64,000 bases of DNA, from contig OZ250162.1 of assembly GCA_965238025.1 (NCBI GenBank), positions 3,596,001 through 3,660,000 of the forward strand. Direction: 5' to 3'. A model generated the notes under the pieces. The model saw only the letters and a program-made list of their open reading frames with translations. It made no database searches and was not told the DNA's origin. This DNA is from Pelagihabitans sp965238025. GTDB taxonomy: Bacteria; Bacteroidota; Bacteroidia; Flavobacteriales; Flavobacteriaceae. Positions within the stretch are counted from its first letter, which is position 1, and each line of letters begins with the position of its first letter. Below are positions 15,298 to 22,817 of the stretch, piece by piece. The position numbers were made by a program, and so were the translations under genes.

Positions 15298-17103
15298 ATG
15301 AAACTAATTAGAATCATCTTCATAGTATTACTAACAAGTGTAAGTACAATCCTTACAGCTCAAAAAACTGAGTTTTCTAACCTACTACAAAATATAGACT
15401 TCAGAGAAAAAACCACTTTAAATGGCATGTGGGATATCATTGTTGACCCCTTAGAGAATGGGTATTACAATCATAGGTTACAACCAAAGGATGATGGCTA
15501 CTTTAAAAATGCAAAAATGCAATCACCTTCTGACCTTATTGAATATAATTTTGAAACCAGTCTTCAACTAATGGTTCCTAGTGATTGGAACACACAAATG
15601 GACAAATTATACTATTATGAAGGAACCGTTTGGTACAAAAAAGACTTCAGTTATTCTGCCAATAATAATGAATCCGCCTTTCTTTATTTTGAAGCAGTAA
15701 ATTATGAGGCTATAGTTTACCTGAACGGTGAACGTATTGGCAGCCATGTTGGTGGTTATACCCCATTTCAATTTGAGGTTACCGATAAGCTAAAAGATGG
15801 CAAAAATTTTGTAGTTGTAAAAGTAGACAACAAACGAAAAATAGAAAATGTACCCACTGTAAACCAAGATTGGTGGAACTATGGTGGCATTACAAGATCA
15901 GTTCATCTAATTACCACTCCTAAATCTCATATTGTCGACTATTCAATTCAATTACCTAAAGGACAAACAAATACAATTGAAGGTTGGGTATCGGTTGCGA
16001 ACGGTAAAGATGGTGATGCGGTAATTTTGAGTATACCTGAACTTAAAAAAACGGTAAATTCCGTCCTAGAAAACGGGATTGCCAATTTTTCCTTTAAGGC
16101 TAAACTCGAACTTTGGGAACCAAAAAACCCGAAAACATATGAGGTTTTTATTAAAACTTCAACAGATGAAATAATGGATAATATTGGGTTTAGAACAATA
16201 GAAACAAATGGTTCTAAAATTTTGTTGAATGGAAAAGAAATATTTTTAAAAGGTATCAGTATCCATGAAGAAGCTCCTTTTAAAACTGGACGTGTTGTTT
16301 CTTTAGAAGAATGTAAAATATTACTACAATGGGCAAAAGAATTAGGCTGTAACTTTATTCGACTTGCTCATTATCCTCATAGTGAAGCGATGGTGCGGGA
16401 AGCTGAAAAAATGGGATTTTTAATTTGGTCTGAAATACCGGTATATTGGACTATTCAATTTGAAAATAAAGACACCTATGCAAATGCGAAAAATCAATTA
16501 AATGAGATGATTTCACGTGATAAAAACCGAGCAGCAGTAGTATTATGGTCAATGGCCAATGAAACACCAGAAAGCGAAGCACGGTTGTCATTTATAACGG
16601 ATTTGGCCAAACAGGCTAGAAAACTTGATAATACAAGATTAATTACAGCTGCTCTAGATACACAAGGCTATGGAGAAGGTCAAAACTTAATAGAAGACCC
16701 TCTAGGTAAAGTAGTGGATGTAATTGGTATAAATAATTATTGTGGTTGGTATGTTGGTGCTACTGAAACCTGTGCTAAATTAAAATGGGCAAGTGCCTAT
16801 AATAAGCCAATGATTATGAGTGAAGTTGGTGGTGGCGCTCTATTTAATTTACACGGTAAAAAAAATGAACGATGGACTGAAGAATATCAGGCCGAGGTTT
16901 ATAAAACCAATATTGAAATGATGAGAAACATTGATTTCTTGGCAGGTTCATCTCCATGGATTTTGATGGATTTCCGTTCAGCTAGACGACCGTTAAGAAG
17001 AATTCAGGATGATTTTAATAGAAAAGGATTAATTTCTGAACAAGGAATGAAAAAACAAGCATTTTTTATTCTGCGCAATTATTATATTAAAGAAAACAAT
17101 TAA
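15298..17103 (+). CDS. GH2 glycoside hydrolase, beta-glucuronidase-like, exported
   Basis: This 601-residue protein has a signal peptide ending near TILTAQ. Start taken at ATG 15298; a TTG four codons upstream falls in a possible -7 box. It shows the three-part GH2 plan: sugar-binding jelly roll (about 35-190, with GTVWYKKDF and NYEAIVYLNGERIGSHVGGY), immunoglobulin-like domain (about 190-290) and TIM barrel (about 290-600). The acid/base Glu is in SMANETPESE (Glu422) and the nucleophile Glu in IMSEVGGGA (Glu509). QDWWNYGGITR is typical of beta-glucuronidases. It probably cleaves uronic- or galacto-configured polysaccharide ends. At 1.8 kb it is large for a cassette gene and has no polysaccharide-utilisation neighbours. 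Confidence 0.9.
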   Translation: MKLIRIIFIVLLTSVSTILTAQKTEFSNLLQNIDFREKTTLNGMWDIIVDPLENGYYNHRLQPKDDGYFKNAKMQSPSDLIEYNFETSLQLMVPSDWNTQMDKLYYYEGTVWYKKDFSYSANNNESAFLYFEAVNYEAIVYLNGERIGSHVGGYTPFQFEVTDKLKDGKNFVVVKVDNKRKIENVPTVNQDWWNYGGITRSVHLITTPKSHIVDYSIQLPKGQTNTIEGWVSVANGKDGDAVILSIPELKKTVNSVLENGIANFSFKAKLELWEPKNPKTYEVFIKTSTDEIMDNIGFRTIETNGSKILLNGKEIFLKGISIHEEAPFKTGRVVSLEECKILLQWAKELGCNFIRLAHYPHSEAMVREAEKMGFLIWSEIPVYWTIQFENKDTYANAKNQLNEMISRDKNRAAVVLWSMANETPESEARLSFITDLAKQARKLDNTRLITAALDTQGYGEGQNLIEDPLGKVVDVIGINNYCGWYVGATETCAKLKWASAYNKPMIMSEVGGGALFNLHGKKNERWTEEYQAEVYKTNIEMMRNIDFLAGSSPWILMDFRSARRPLRRIQDDFNRKGLISEQGMKKQAFFILRNYYIKENN

Positions 17104-17186
17104 TTTTTATTTCATCATGTAAATGCCATTTTAATATGTAACTTAAATAGTTGATTGAATTCAATTGCTCTCTTTATTATAAAAAC

Positions 17187-17244
17187 AATAGCCAACACAA
17201 AATAAACATCATTAAAACGAGTGTTTATTCAGACCGTTATCTTT
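17187..17244 (+). repeat. Cassette junction 3 (attC-like, most compact)
   Basis: The left outer arm AATAGCCAAC (17187-17196) is the near-complement of the unit 3 start word. The inner arms AATAAACA (17201-17208) and TGTTTATT (17222-17229) form a perfect 8-bp stem with a 13-base loop. The right outer arm GTTATCTTT (17236-17244) starts unit 4. Its backbone aligns with junction 5 (CCAACACAA, ACATCA, TTATTCAG, GTT). Confidence 0.68.
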
Positions 17245-17349
17245 CACCTAAACCAGTTCAGATAGGCCAAAATGCCATGGAAATGTCGCGTGAATTCAAA
17301 GTGTAACAAATTCAAAAATGAATCGACATATAGCAAAGTACACTAAATT

Positions 17350-18051
17350 ATGAATACAATAATTCTGACTATTCATATAATTTGTGGATCTATTGGACTA
17401 CTGTCGGGCAATACTGCTCTCTTTTCAAAAAAAGGTTCACGCCTACATCTAAAGGCGGGAAAAATATTTTTCTTATCTATGCTTATAATGGCAGCCACGG
17501 GTACAGCTCTCTCACTAATGGCTGAAGAAATAGCGATGGCTTCATTTATGGCTGGTAGTTTGACTTTTTATATGGTTATAACCTCCTGGAGTTCGGCTCG
17601 GAGAGGAGGCGGTAAAAGTGGGCGAATAGAACTAGTAGCTCTCCTTTATATTTTGATTTTGTCCATATTTGGGGCAGTCACTTGTTGGAATCTTGCTTCT
17701 AGCGGTCAAGCATTTAAAGGAGGTGTTTCCTCTGCAATGGATTTTTTTCACTTCTTTTACACAGGAATTGCAATATTGGCTCTTCTTCTAGATATTAGAG
17801 TAATTTATCATGGCGGTATTTATGGAGCGCAACGGATTGCCCGACATCTATGGCGCATGTGTTTTGCACTTTGGGTAGCAACTGGATCCTTTTTTCTCGG
17901 CCAAGGAAGCAAGGTATTTCCAGAATATATACTTAATAAGCCTTTGCTACTTTCTATACCATGGATCGTGGTCACCTTTATGTTATTTTTCTGGCTGATT
18001 CGTGTTTATGTAACTCCTAGATTCAAGTTAAAAAAATCGCAAAGAATATGA
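17350..18051 (+). CDS. Multi-pass membrane protein, DUF2306-like
   Basis: This 233-residue integral membrane protein has about seven hydrophobic helices. The opening IHIICGSIGLLSGNTALFSK followed by KGSRLHLKAGKIFF resembles DUF2306-type proteins, where a histidine-bearing first helix and a KGxxxHxxxG motif recur. No enzymatic motif is evident and the function is unknown. It is the only gene of cassette unit 4. The perfect 9-bp words at 17236 and 18068 bracket it with 105 bp of leader and 16 bp of trailer. Confidence 0.7.
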   Translation: MNTIILTIHIICGSIGLLSGNTALFSKKGSRLHLKAGKIFFLSMLIMAATGTALSLMAEEIAMASFMAGSLTFYMVITSWSSARRGGGKSGRIELVALLYILILSIFGAVTCWNLASSGQAFKGGVSSAMDFFHFFYTGIAILALLLDIRVIYHGGIYGAQRIARHLWRMCFALWVATGSFFLGQGSKVFPEYILNKPLLLSIPWIVVTFMLFFWLIRVYVTPRFKLKKSQRI

Positions 18052-18067
18052 AATGTTAAATAATCGA

Positions 18068-18218
18068 AAAGATAACAAGGAACTGAGGTAAAACCCAAAT
18101 AGGTTTTTCCTTAATCTGAGACATTATTATTCTAGGCTCGCAGATTTTCAACTTGGTGCGTACTTGCAACGTTTAGTTCTAAACCGCGCAACTACTCATA
18201 GCCGATCCGTTGGCAGTA
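18068..18218 (+). repeat. Cassette junction 4 (attC-like, long)
   Basis: The left outer arm AAAGATAAC (18068-18076) is the perfect complement of the unit 4 start word. A hairpin GTTTAG/CTAAAC (18171-18176 with 18179-18184) is extended by TTGC/GCAA. TCATAGCCGA (18196-18205) is shared with junction 2. The right outer arm GTTGGCAGTA (18209-18218) starts unit 5. Confidence 0.62.
18090..18108 (+). terminator. Short terminator-like hairpin after the membrane protein gene
   Basis: AAAACC and GGTTTT form a 6-bp stem with a 6-base loop, followed by T and C. It is weak and lies inside junction 4. Confidence 0.4.
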
Positions 18219-18234
18219 ATTTAAAAAATCACGA

Positions 18235-19167
18235 ATGAGAATAAAAATCCTTTATACCATAACACTTTTATCATTATTAATCATTTCTTGTTCATCAAAT
18301 GACAATGATACTGCTGAATTAATAACATATCCTTCATTTAATTCTGAAATTGAAGTAACCATTAATGGCTTATCACTTGATGCAATGGAGCCATTTATAT
18401 CGCCTAATGGAAATTATCTATTCTTTAATAATTTAAATGATGGCATAAATACGAAACTATATTATGCAACTAAAATTAATGATTCAACCTTTAATTATGC
18501 TGGAGAAATCACAGGAACAAATCAAGTTACAACACCTCATTTAGATGCAGTTGCCGATATGGATTCAAATGATAATTTTTACTGGACATCAACAAGAAAT
18601 TATCCTAATGAATTGAATAATCTCTTTCGGGGTACTTTTAGTACAGGAAACGTTAGTGAAATTGAAAGAGTGCAAGGAGATTTTAATATGAATATTCCAG
18701 GATGGCTTGTAATGGACCACGGAATAAGTTTGGATGGACAATATTTGTATTTTAATAATGCAAGGTTTGATGAGACAAATTGTCAAGGTCCTTGTGAAAC
18801 CGTATTAGGAATTGCTCAAAAAAATAATGATTCAACATTTAGTACACTTCCAAATTCCGCATCAATTTTACAAAACATTACTGACACAAATTTTATTTAT
18901 TATGCACCTTGCATAAGTAGTGACAATCTGGAATTGTATTACACAAGATACTTAAAAGGACAGATTACTTCAAGCACGGTTTTTGAAATATGTGTAGCAG
19001 TTAGAAGCAATTCTACATCAAATTTTTCAGTACCAAAAGTTTTATTTTCAGAAACTATTTCAAATTTAATAGAAGCCCCTACTCTAACAGTAGATAAGAA
19101 TATCATTTATTATCATCGGAAAACTTCTAGTTCACATAAAATAATAATGAGGTATCGAATTTCATGA
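18235..19167 (+). CDS. Lipoprotein with PD40/WD40-like beta-propeller repeats
   Basis: This 310-residue protein has a lipoprotein signal (LLIISCSS, Cys19). Its body contains repeated beta-propeller blades of the PD40/TolB kind: EPFISPNGNYLFFNN, DHGISLDGQYLYFNN and YAPCISSDNLELYYTR. These blades bind proteins or sugars and are frequent in surface lipoproteins of Bacteroidota. No enzyme motif is seen. The gene is very AT-rich compared with rplS next door. It is the only gene of cassette unit 5, bracketed by perfect 10-bp words at 18209 and 19186. Confidence 0.78.
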   Translation: MRIKILYTITLLSLLIISCSSNDNDTAELITYPSFNSEIEVTINGLSLDAMEPFISPNGNYLFFNNLNDGINTKLYYATKINDSTFNYAGEITGTNQVTTPHLDAVADMDSNDNFYWTSTRNYPNELNNLFRGTFSTGNVSEIERVQGDFNMNIPGWLVMDHGISLDGQYLYFNNARFDETNCQGPCETVLGIAQKNNDSTFSTLPNSASILQNITDTNFIYYAPCISSDNLELYYTRYLKGQITSSTVFEICVAVRSNSTSNFSVPKVLFSETISNLIEAPTLTVDKNIIYYHRKTSSSHKIIMRYRIS

Positions 19168-19185
19168 TAATATCAAACTAAAAAC

Positions 19186-19229
19186 TACTGCCAACACAAT
19201 ACATCAAAAAAACAATTATTCAGCTTGTT
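19186..19229 (+). repeat. Cassette junction 5, right border of the array
   Basis: The left outer arm TACTGCCAAC (19186-19195) is the perfect complement of the unit 5 start word. The spacer aligns with junction 3 (CCAACACAA, TACATCA, AAAAAC, TTATTCAG). The GTT at 19227-19229 would be the final crossover point and also lies in the rplS promoter -33 region. Confidence 0.58.
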
Positions 19230-19254
19230 GCTAACGAATTATTGGCTATTTTTG
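19225..19254 (+). promoter_or_regulatory. rplS promoter
   Basis: TTG at 19225-19227, a 19-base spacer, then TATTTTTG at 19247-19254: a full Bacteroidota promoter (TTG and TAnnTTTG). It starts transcription about 60 bp before rplS and makes that gene independent of trmD and the island. Confidence 0.7.
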
Positions 19255-19322
19255 CATGCTGTAAAATCAACCTCTGACGAAAATCGTGAATGTTGACCAT
19301 TACATAACAATAAATCAATACC

Positions 19323-19673
19323 ATGGATTCATTAATCAATTTTGTAGAAAACGAATTTGTAACCAAAAAGGAATTTCCGAATTTCTCGGCTGGGGACACG
19401 ATTACCGTTTATTATGAAATTAAGGAAGGGGAAAAAACACGTACCCAGTTCTTTAAAGGCGTCGTAATTCAAAGAAGGGGGTCTGGAGCTACAGAAACTT
19501 TTACCATTAGAAAGATGTCCGGTACCGTTGGTGTAGAACGTATATTCCCGGTTAACATGCCTGCTTTACAAAAAGTTGAGGTCAACAAAAAAGGTAAGGT
19601 GCGTAGAGCACGTATCTTCTATTTTAGAGGGCTTACCGGTAAGAAAGCCAGAATAAAAGAAGTGCGTTCTTAA
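19323..19673 (+). CDS. rplS: 50S ribosomal protein L19
   Basis: This 116-residue L19 sits at the 30S-50S interface. The core motifs are present: FSAGDTITVYYEIKEGEKTR, QFFKGVVIQRRGSGATETFT, GVERIFPVNMP and KKGKVRRARIFYFRGLTGKK. Length is normal. It normally follows trmD. Here the accessory island separates them and rplS has its own promoter and a strong terminator, so it is now a single-gene transcript. Confidence 0.98.
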   Translation: MDSLINFVENEFVTKKEFPNFSAGDTITVYYEIKEGEKTRTQFFKGVVIQRRGSGATETFTIRKMSGTVGVERIFPVNMPALQKVEVNKKGKVRRARIFYFRGLTGKKARIKEVRS

Positions 19674-19690
19674 CTAAGAACAAAATTCAC

Positions 19691-19722
19691 AAAAGCCCCT
19701 CATTTGATGAGGGGCTTTTTTT
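19691..19722 (+). terminator. rplS terminator
   Basis: A 13-bp perfect stem (AAAAGCCCCTCAT with its complement) around a TTG loop, ending in a T run. Confidence 0.95.
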
Positions 19723-20173
19723 ATGAACATTTGTTAATTACTTCGGTTCATAAGATGTTCATTTTAAATATGTTAAATATTTTGACCTCGTAAAGATTTT
19801 GTCCTATCTTGTAGTTGTCTTTAAAGAGAAACCCTGTCGAAGGGCAACCCTTTAAAAACTATAAAGTTCACGTAATTTATATTGTTGATTTAGTTTGAAG
19901 GAAAGTTTGGGCAACCAAAAAGACCAACAAACGAACAAAGTTGTAGAGGCTGTAGCTTTTACTGATAGCTTTGCGAAGGCCTTTGAAGTTTTTTAAGATT
20001 TCGGTTTTAAAAAACAATCAAAAAATTTGATGAACAAGAAGAAGTACATAAGTTGCTTGGTATAATGCTGAAGAACGAATGTATTTTAAACGTGGTGGTA
20101 ATGATGCGAATGCAATCAATGGTTGCCGTTATACCTTTCGGGGTAGAACAAACAGTTTGCTAGTTACCTAAAG

Positions 20174-20220
20174 AAAGCCATGTCAATGTACTTGTACAAT
20201 GATATGGCTTTTGTCTTTTT
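20174..20220 (+). terminator. Orphan terminator between rplS and icd
   Basis: AAAGCCAT and ATGGCTTT close a long stem with inner TCA/TGA and TGTAC/GTACA pairs around a TT loop. T-rich sequence follows. No annotated gene ends here. Confidence 0.8.
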
Positions 20221-20295
20221 ATACTATTAGCTACTTCCTTCCTTCAAGACCATTTAAACTTGGCCGATTACCTCAAATGTTGCCCCATTAAATCG

Positions 20296-20303
20296 TATAT
20301 TTG
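20296..20303 (+). promoter_or_regulatory. Candidate -7 box for icd
   Basis: TATATTTG matches TAnnTTTG, 29 bp before the icd ATG. The -33 element is not clear. Confidence 0.45.
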
Positions 20304-20332
20304 CTCCGCTTAAAACTAAACTTACAGTATCA

Positions 20333-22552
20333 ATGCCTAAAATTTTATACACTAGAACCGACGAAGCTCCTGCTTTGGCGACGCACTCTTTTTTACCTAT
20401 TGTAAAAGCATATACCAAATCATCCGGTATCGAAATAGAAACAAAAGATATTTCTTTGGCTGCCCGTATTCTGTCTGCTTTTCCAGACTTTTTAGAAAAA
20501 GATTTACAGGTTAGCGATGACCTGGCAATTTTGGGTGAAATGGCCAAAGACCCGGATGCGAACATTATAAAATTACCCAACATAAGTGCATCCATTCCCC
20601 AATTGAAAGAAGCAATCGAGGAACTTCAATCAAAAGGTTTTAACATTCCCTCTTATCCGGAGCAAGTAAATGATGCCGCGGCAAAAGACATCAAGGCCCG
20701 ATACGATAAAATCAAAGGTAGTGCTGTAAACCCTGTCTTACGGGAGGGCAACTCAGACCGTAGGGCTCCAAGAGCTGTAAAGAATTACGCAAAGAAAAAC
20801 CCACATTCTATGGGTGTATGGAGTTCGGATTCTAAAACACATGTAGCTTCCATGGATCATGGAGATTTTAAATCGAACGAAAGATCGATTACCATTTCAG
20901 ATCCAACATCCATAAAAATTGAACTGTATCAAAATAATGGCACTACTCTAATTCTAAAAGAAAATGTAGATCTGTTGGCCGGTGAGATTATCGATGCTAC
21001 GGTCATGAGCAAAAAGGCTTTAACCCATTTTCTCAGCGAACAAGTGACTGAATCCAAAGCGAAGGGACTTCTTTTTTCATTGCATATGAAAGCGACGATG
21101 ATGAAAGTCTCCGATCCGATTATTTTCGGTCATGCCGTTAAGGCATATTTTGCCGCGGTTTTTGAAAAACATGGTAAAACCTTGCAAGATATTGGAGCCA
21201 ATCCGAATAATGGTTTAGAAAGTATTTTTGATAAATTGAAAACACTTCCAGAAGATCAGCGTAAAATCGTTAAAAACGATTTTATGGCAGCGATTGCCGA
21301 AGGTCCTTCCCTAGCAATGGTCAATTCAGATGAAGGCATTACCAATCTTCATGTTCCAAGTGATGTTATTATAGATGCCTCAATGCCCGCGATGATTCGC
21401 AGTTCGGGACAAATGTGGAATAGCAATGGTAAATTACAGGATACAAAGGTCGTAATTCCGGATAGCAGTTATTCTGGGATTTATACCGCAACCATTGCCT
21501 TTTGCAAAAAACACGGGGCTTTTGATCCTGTAACAATGGGTACTGTTCCCAATGTGGGCCTTATGGCACAAAAAGCTGAAGAGTATGGTTCCCATGATAA
21601 GACTTTCGAAATCAAGGAAGCCGGTACGGTAAAGGTAGTTGACAAAAAAACCGGTAACGTTTTACTGGAACACACCGTTGAAGAAGGTGATATTTGGAGA
21701 ATGTGCCAAGTAAAAGATGCCCCAATCCGGGATTGGGTGAAATTGGCGGTCAGCCGAGCACGGGCAACCATGGTCCCGGCAGTTTTCTGGTTGGATGAAG
21801 ACAGGGCGCATGATGCCGAGATTATTAAAAAGGTAAAAGAATATCTTCCTGGGTACGATACCAAAGATCTGGATATACGAATACTATCCCCTATTAAAGC
21901 GACGGAATTTACCTTAGAGCGGATTAAAGACGGTAAGGACACCATTTCGGTTTCCGGAAACGTTTTACGGGATTATTTAACCGATTTATTCCCTATTCTG
22001 GAAGTTGGTACAAGTGCCAAAATGCTTTCCATCGTTCCATTAATGAACGGCGGTGGGCTCTTTGAAACAGGCGCAGGAGGTTCTGCTCCAAAACATGTCG
22101 AGCAATTTACGAAGGAAGGGCATTTAAGATGGGATTCACTCGGCGAGTTTCTAGCCTTGGGTGTTTCCTTAGATTTCTTTGGCGAGAAATACGGAAATGA
22201 AAAAGCCAAGATTCTAGGCGATGCGCTGGACAGCGCAACCGAAAAGTTTTTGATCAATAACAGATCTCCTTCGAGAAAAGTAAAAGAATTGGATACTCGG
22301 GGAAGCCACTTTTATTTAGCTTACTATTGGGCCGAAGCGATGGCGCAGCAGAACAAGGACCCTGAGCTTCAAAAAATATTTACTTCAGTTGCGGGTGAGA
22401 TGAAAGAAAATGAGGAGCGTATTATTAACGAATTAAATGATGCACAAGGTGCGGCGCAGCACCTAGGTGGTTACTATAAGCCCGATGTTATGCTTATTTC
22501 CAATGCCATGCGCCCCAGTGCAACCTTAAATAAAATTTTGGGCGAATTATAA
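20333..22552 (+). CDS. icd: NADP-dependent isocitrate dehydrogenase, monomeric type
   Basis: This 739-residue enzyme of the monomeric IDH family converts isocitrate to 2-oxoglutarate in the TCA cycle. It begins ILYTRTDEAPALATHSFLPI and carries the family blocks NSDRRAPRAVKNYAKKNPHS, GEIIDATVMSKKAL, the SSGQMWNSNGK stretch with GTVPNVGLMAQKAEEYGSHD, and METGAGGSAPKH-like FETGAGGSAPKHVEQF near the C-terminus. Length fits the 730-745 residues of the family, which is unrelated in length to the dimeric IDH of 400-420 residues. It has its own -7 box and terminator. Confidence 0.97.
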   Translation: MPKILYTRTDEAPALATHSFLPIVKAYTKSSGIEIETKDISLAARILSAFPDFLEKDLQVSDDLAILGEMAKDPDANIIKLPNISASIPQLKEAIEELQSKGFNIPSYPEQVNDAAAKDIKARYDKIKGSAVNPVLREGNSDRRAPRAVKNYAKKNPHSMGVWSSDSKTHVASMDHGDFKSNERSITISDPTSIKIELYQNNGTTLILKENVDLLAGEIIDATVMSKKALTHFLSEQVTESKAKGLLFSLHMKATMMKVSDPIIFGHAVKAYFAAVFEKHGKTLQDIGANPNNGLESIFDKLKTLPEDQRKIVKNDFMAAIAEGPSLAMVNSDEGITNLHVPSDVIIDASMPAMIRSSGQMWNSNGKLQDTKVVIPDSSYSGIYTATIAFCKKHGAFDPVTMGTVPNVGLMAQKAEEYGSHDKTFEIKEAGTVKVVDKKTGNVLLEHTVEEGDIWRMCQVKDAPIRDWVKLAVSRARATMVPAVFWLDEDRAHDAEIIKKVKEYLPGYDTKDLDIRILSPIKATEFTLERIKDGKDTISVSGNVLRDYLTDLFPILEVGTSAKMLSIVPLMNGGGLFETGAGGSAPKHVEQFTKEGHLRWDSLGEFLALGVSLDFFGEKYGNEKAKILGDALDSATEKFLINNRSPSRKVKELDTRGSHFYLAYYWAEAMAQQNKDPELQKIFTSVAGEMKENEERIINELNDAQGAAQHLGGYYKPDVMLISNAMRPSATLNKILGEL

Positions 22553-22577
22553 GCCTAAGAAACTTTAGGCCTTGATC

Positions 22578-22606
22578 AAAACCCTCGCTTGTATCGAGGG
22601 TTTTTT
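22578..22606 (+). terminator. icd terminator
   Basis: AAAACCCTCG and CGAGGGTTTT form a 10-bp stem with a 7-base loop and a six-T run. A second small hairpin (GCCTAA/TTTAGGC) lies just before it. Confidence 0.93.
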
Positions 22607-22817
22607 GTTTCACAAATAAAAGTTAAGGTTTTTAACTTCCCGCTTTTCATACTTATTTTTAACTCAAATTAGGTGAATAATAGCTAAGCCAAAACTGCCG
22701 GACTTTTTTCTCAAGTCCTCAAAAGCATGTAAAGAAAATTATTATCCTTCAGGGCTGGGGAAATATAATTTTCTGTTTTATAAGGCTTATGGACTATTTG
22801 CGCTAAAATCATTTTGA

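Larger units (their letters stand above)
11783..19227 (+). mobile_element. Integron-like cassette array (five units) inserted between trmD and rplS
   Basis: Five same-strand gene units are each bounded by a private word at the start and its inverse complement at the end. Unit 1: TTGTATGC 11783-11790 and GCATACAA 14355-14362. Unit 2: GTTGTGTGCA 14418-14427 and TGCACACAAC 15079-15088. Unit 3: GTTAGCTGTT 15207-15216 and AATAGCCAAC 17187-17196 (imperfect). Unit 4: GTTATCTTT 17236-17244 and AAAGATAAC 18068-18076. Unit 5: GTTGGCAGTA 18209-18218 and TACTGCCAAC 19186-19195. Between units lie hairpin-bearing spacers, as between integron cassettes. No integrase gene is visible, so this would be a cassette cluster without integrase. 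The words do not fit classical GTTRRRY, so the mechanism is inference. Confidence 0.65.
19723..20332 (+). other. 610-bp stretch without a clear gene: structured, possibly a transcribed RNA or decayed gene
   Basis: There is no convincing protein frame. Fragments read sensibly for about 35 codons (VVEAVAFTDSFAKAFEVF ending at a stop near 19996; NAEERMYFKRGGNDANAING near 20070-20130) but have no starts and lie in different frames. A promoter-like pair is present (TTG 19782-19784, 20-base spacer, TATCTTG 19805-19811). A two-tier stem-loop follows (TTTAAAG 19820-19826 with CTTTAAA 19850-19856, enclosing CCCT/AGGG), and a strong terminator closes the block at 20174-20220. It could be an unrecognised RNA of about 400 bases or remnants of a lost gene. 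Confidence 0.45.

Noticed and set aside
11783..19227. Calling the island a classical integron
   Set aside because: No intI in the window, and the core words (GTTGTGT, GTTAGCT, GTTATCT, GTTGGCA) do not fit GTTRRRY, so only the architecture is integron-like.
11723..19322. Transposon or prophage origin of the island
   Set aside because: No transposase, phage genes, long terminal inverted repeats common to the whole island, tRNA target or long flanking direct repeat were seen.
19890..19920. RNase P RNA core (GAAGGAAAGTTTGGGC)
   Set aside because: Two or more changes in a nearly invariant element, and the matching 3' conserved element of RNase P RNA is absent.
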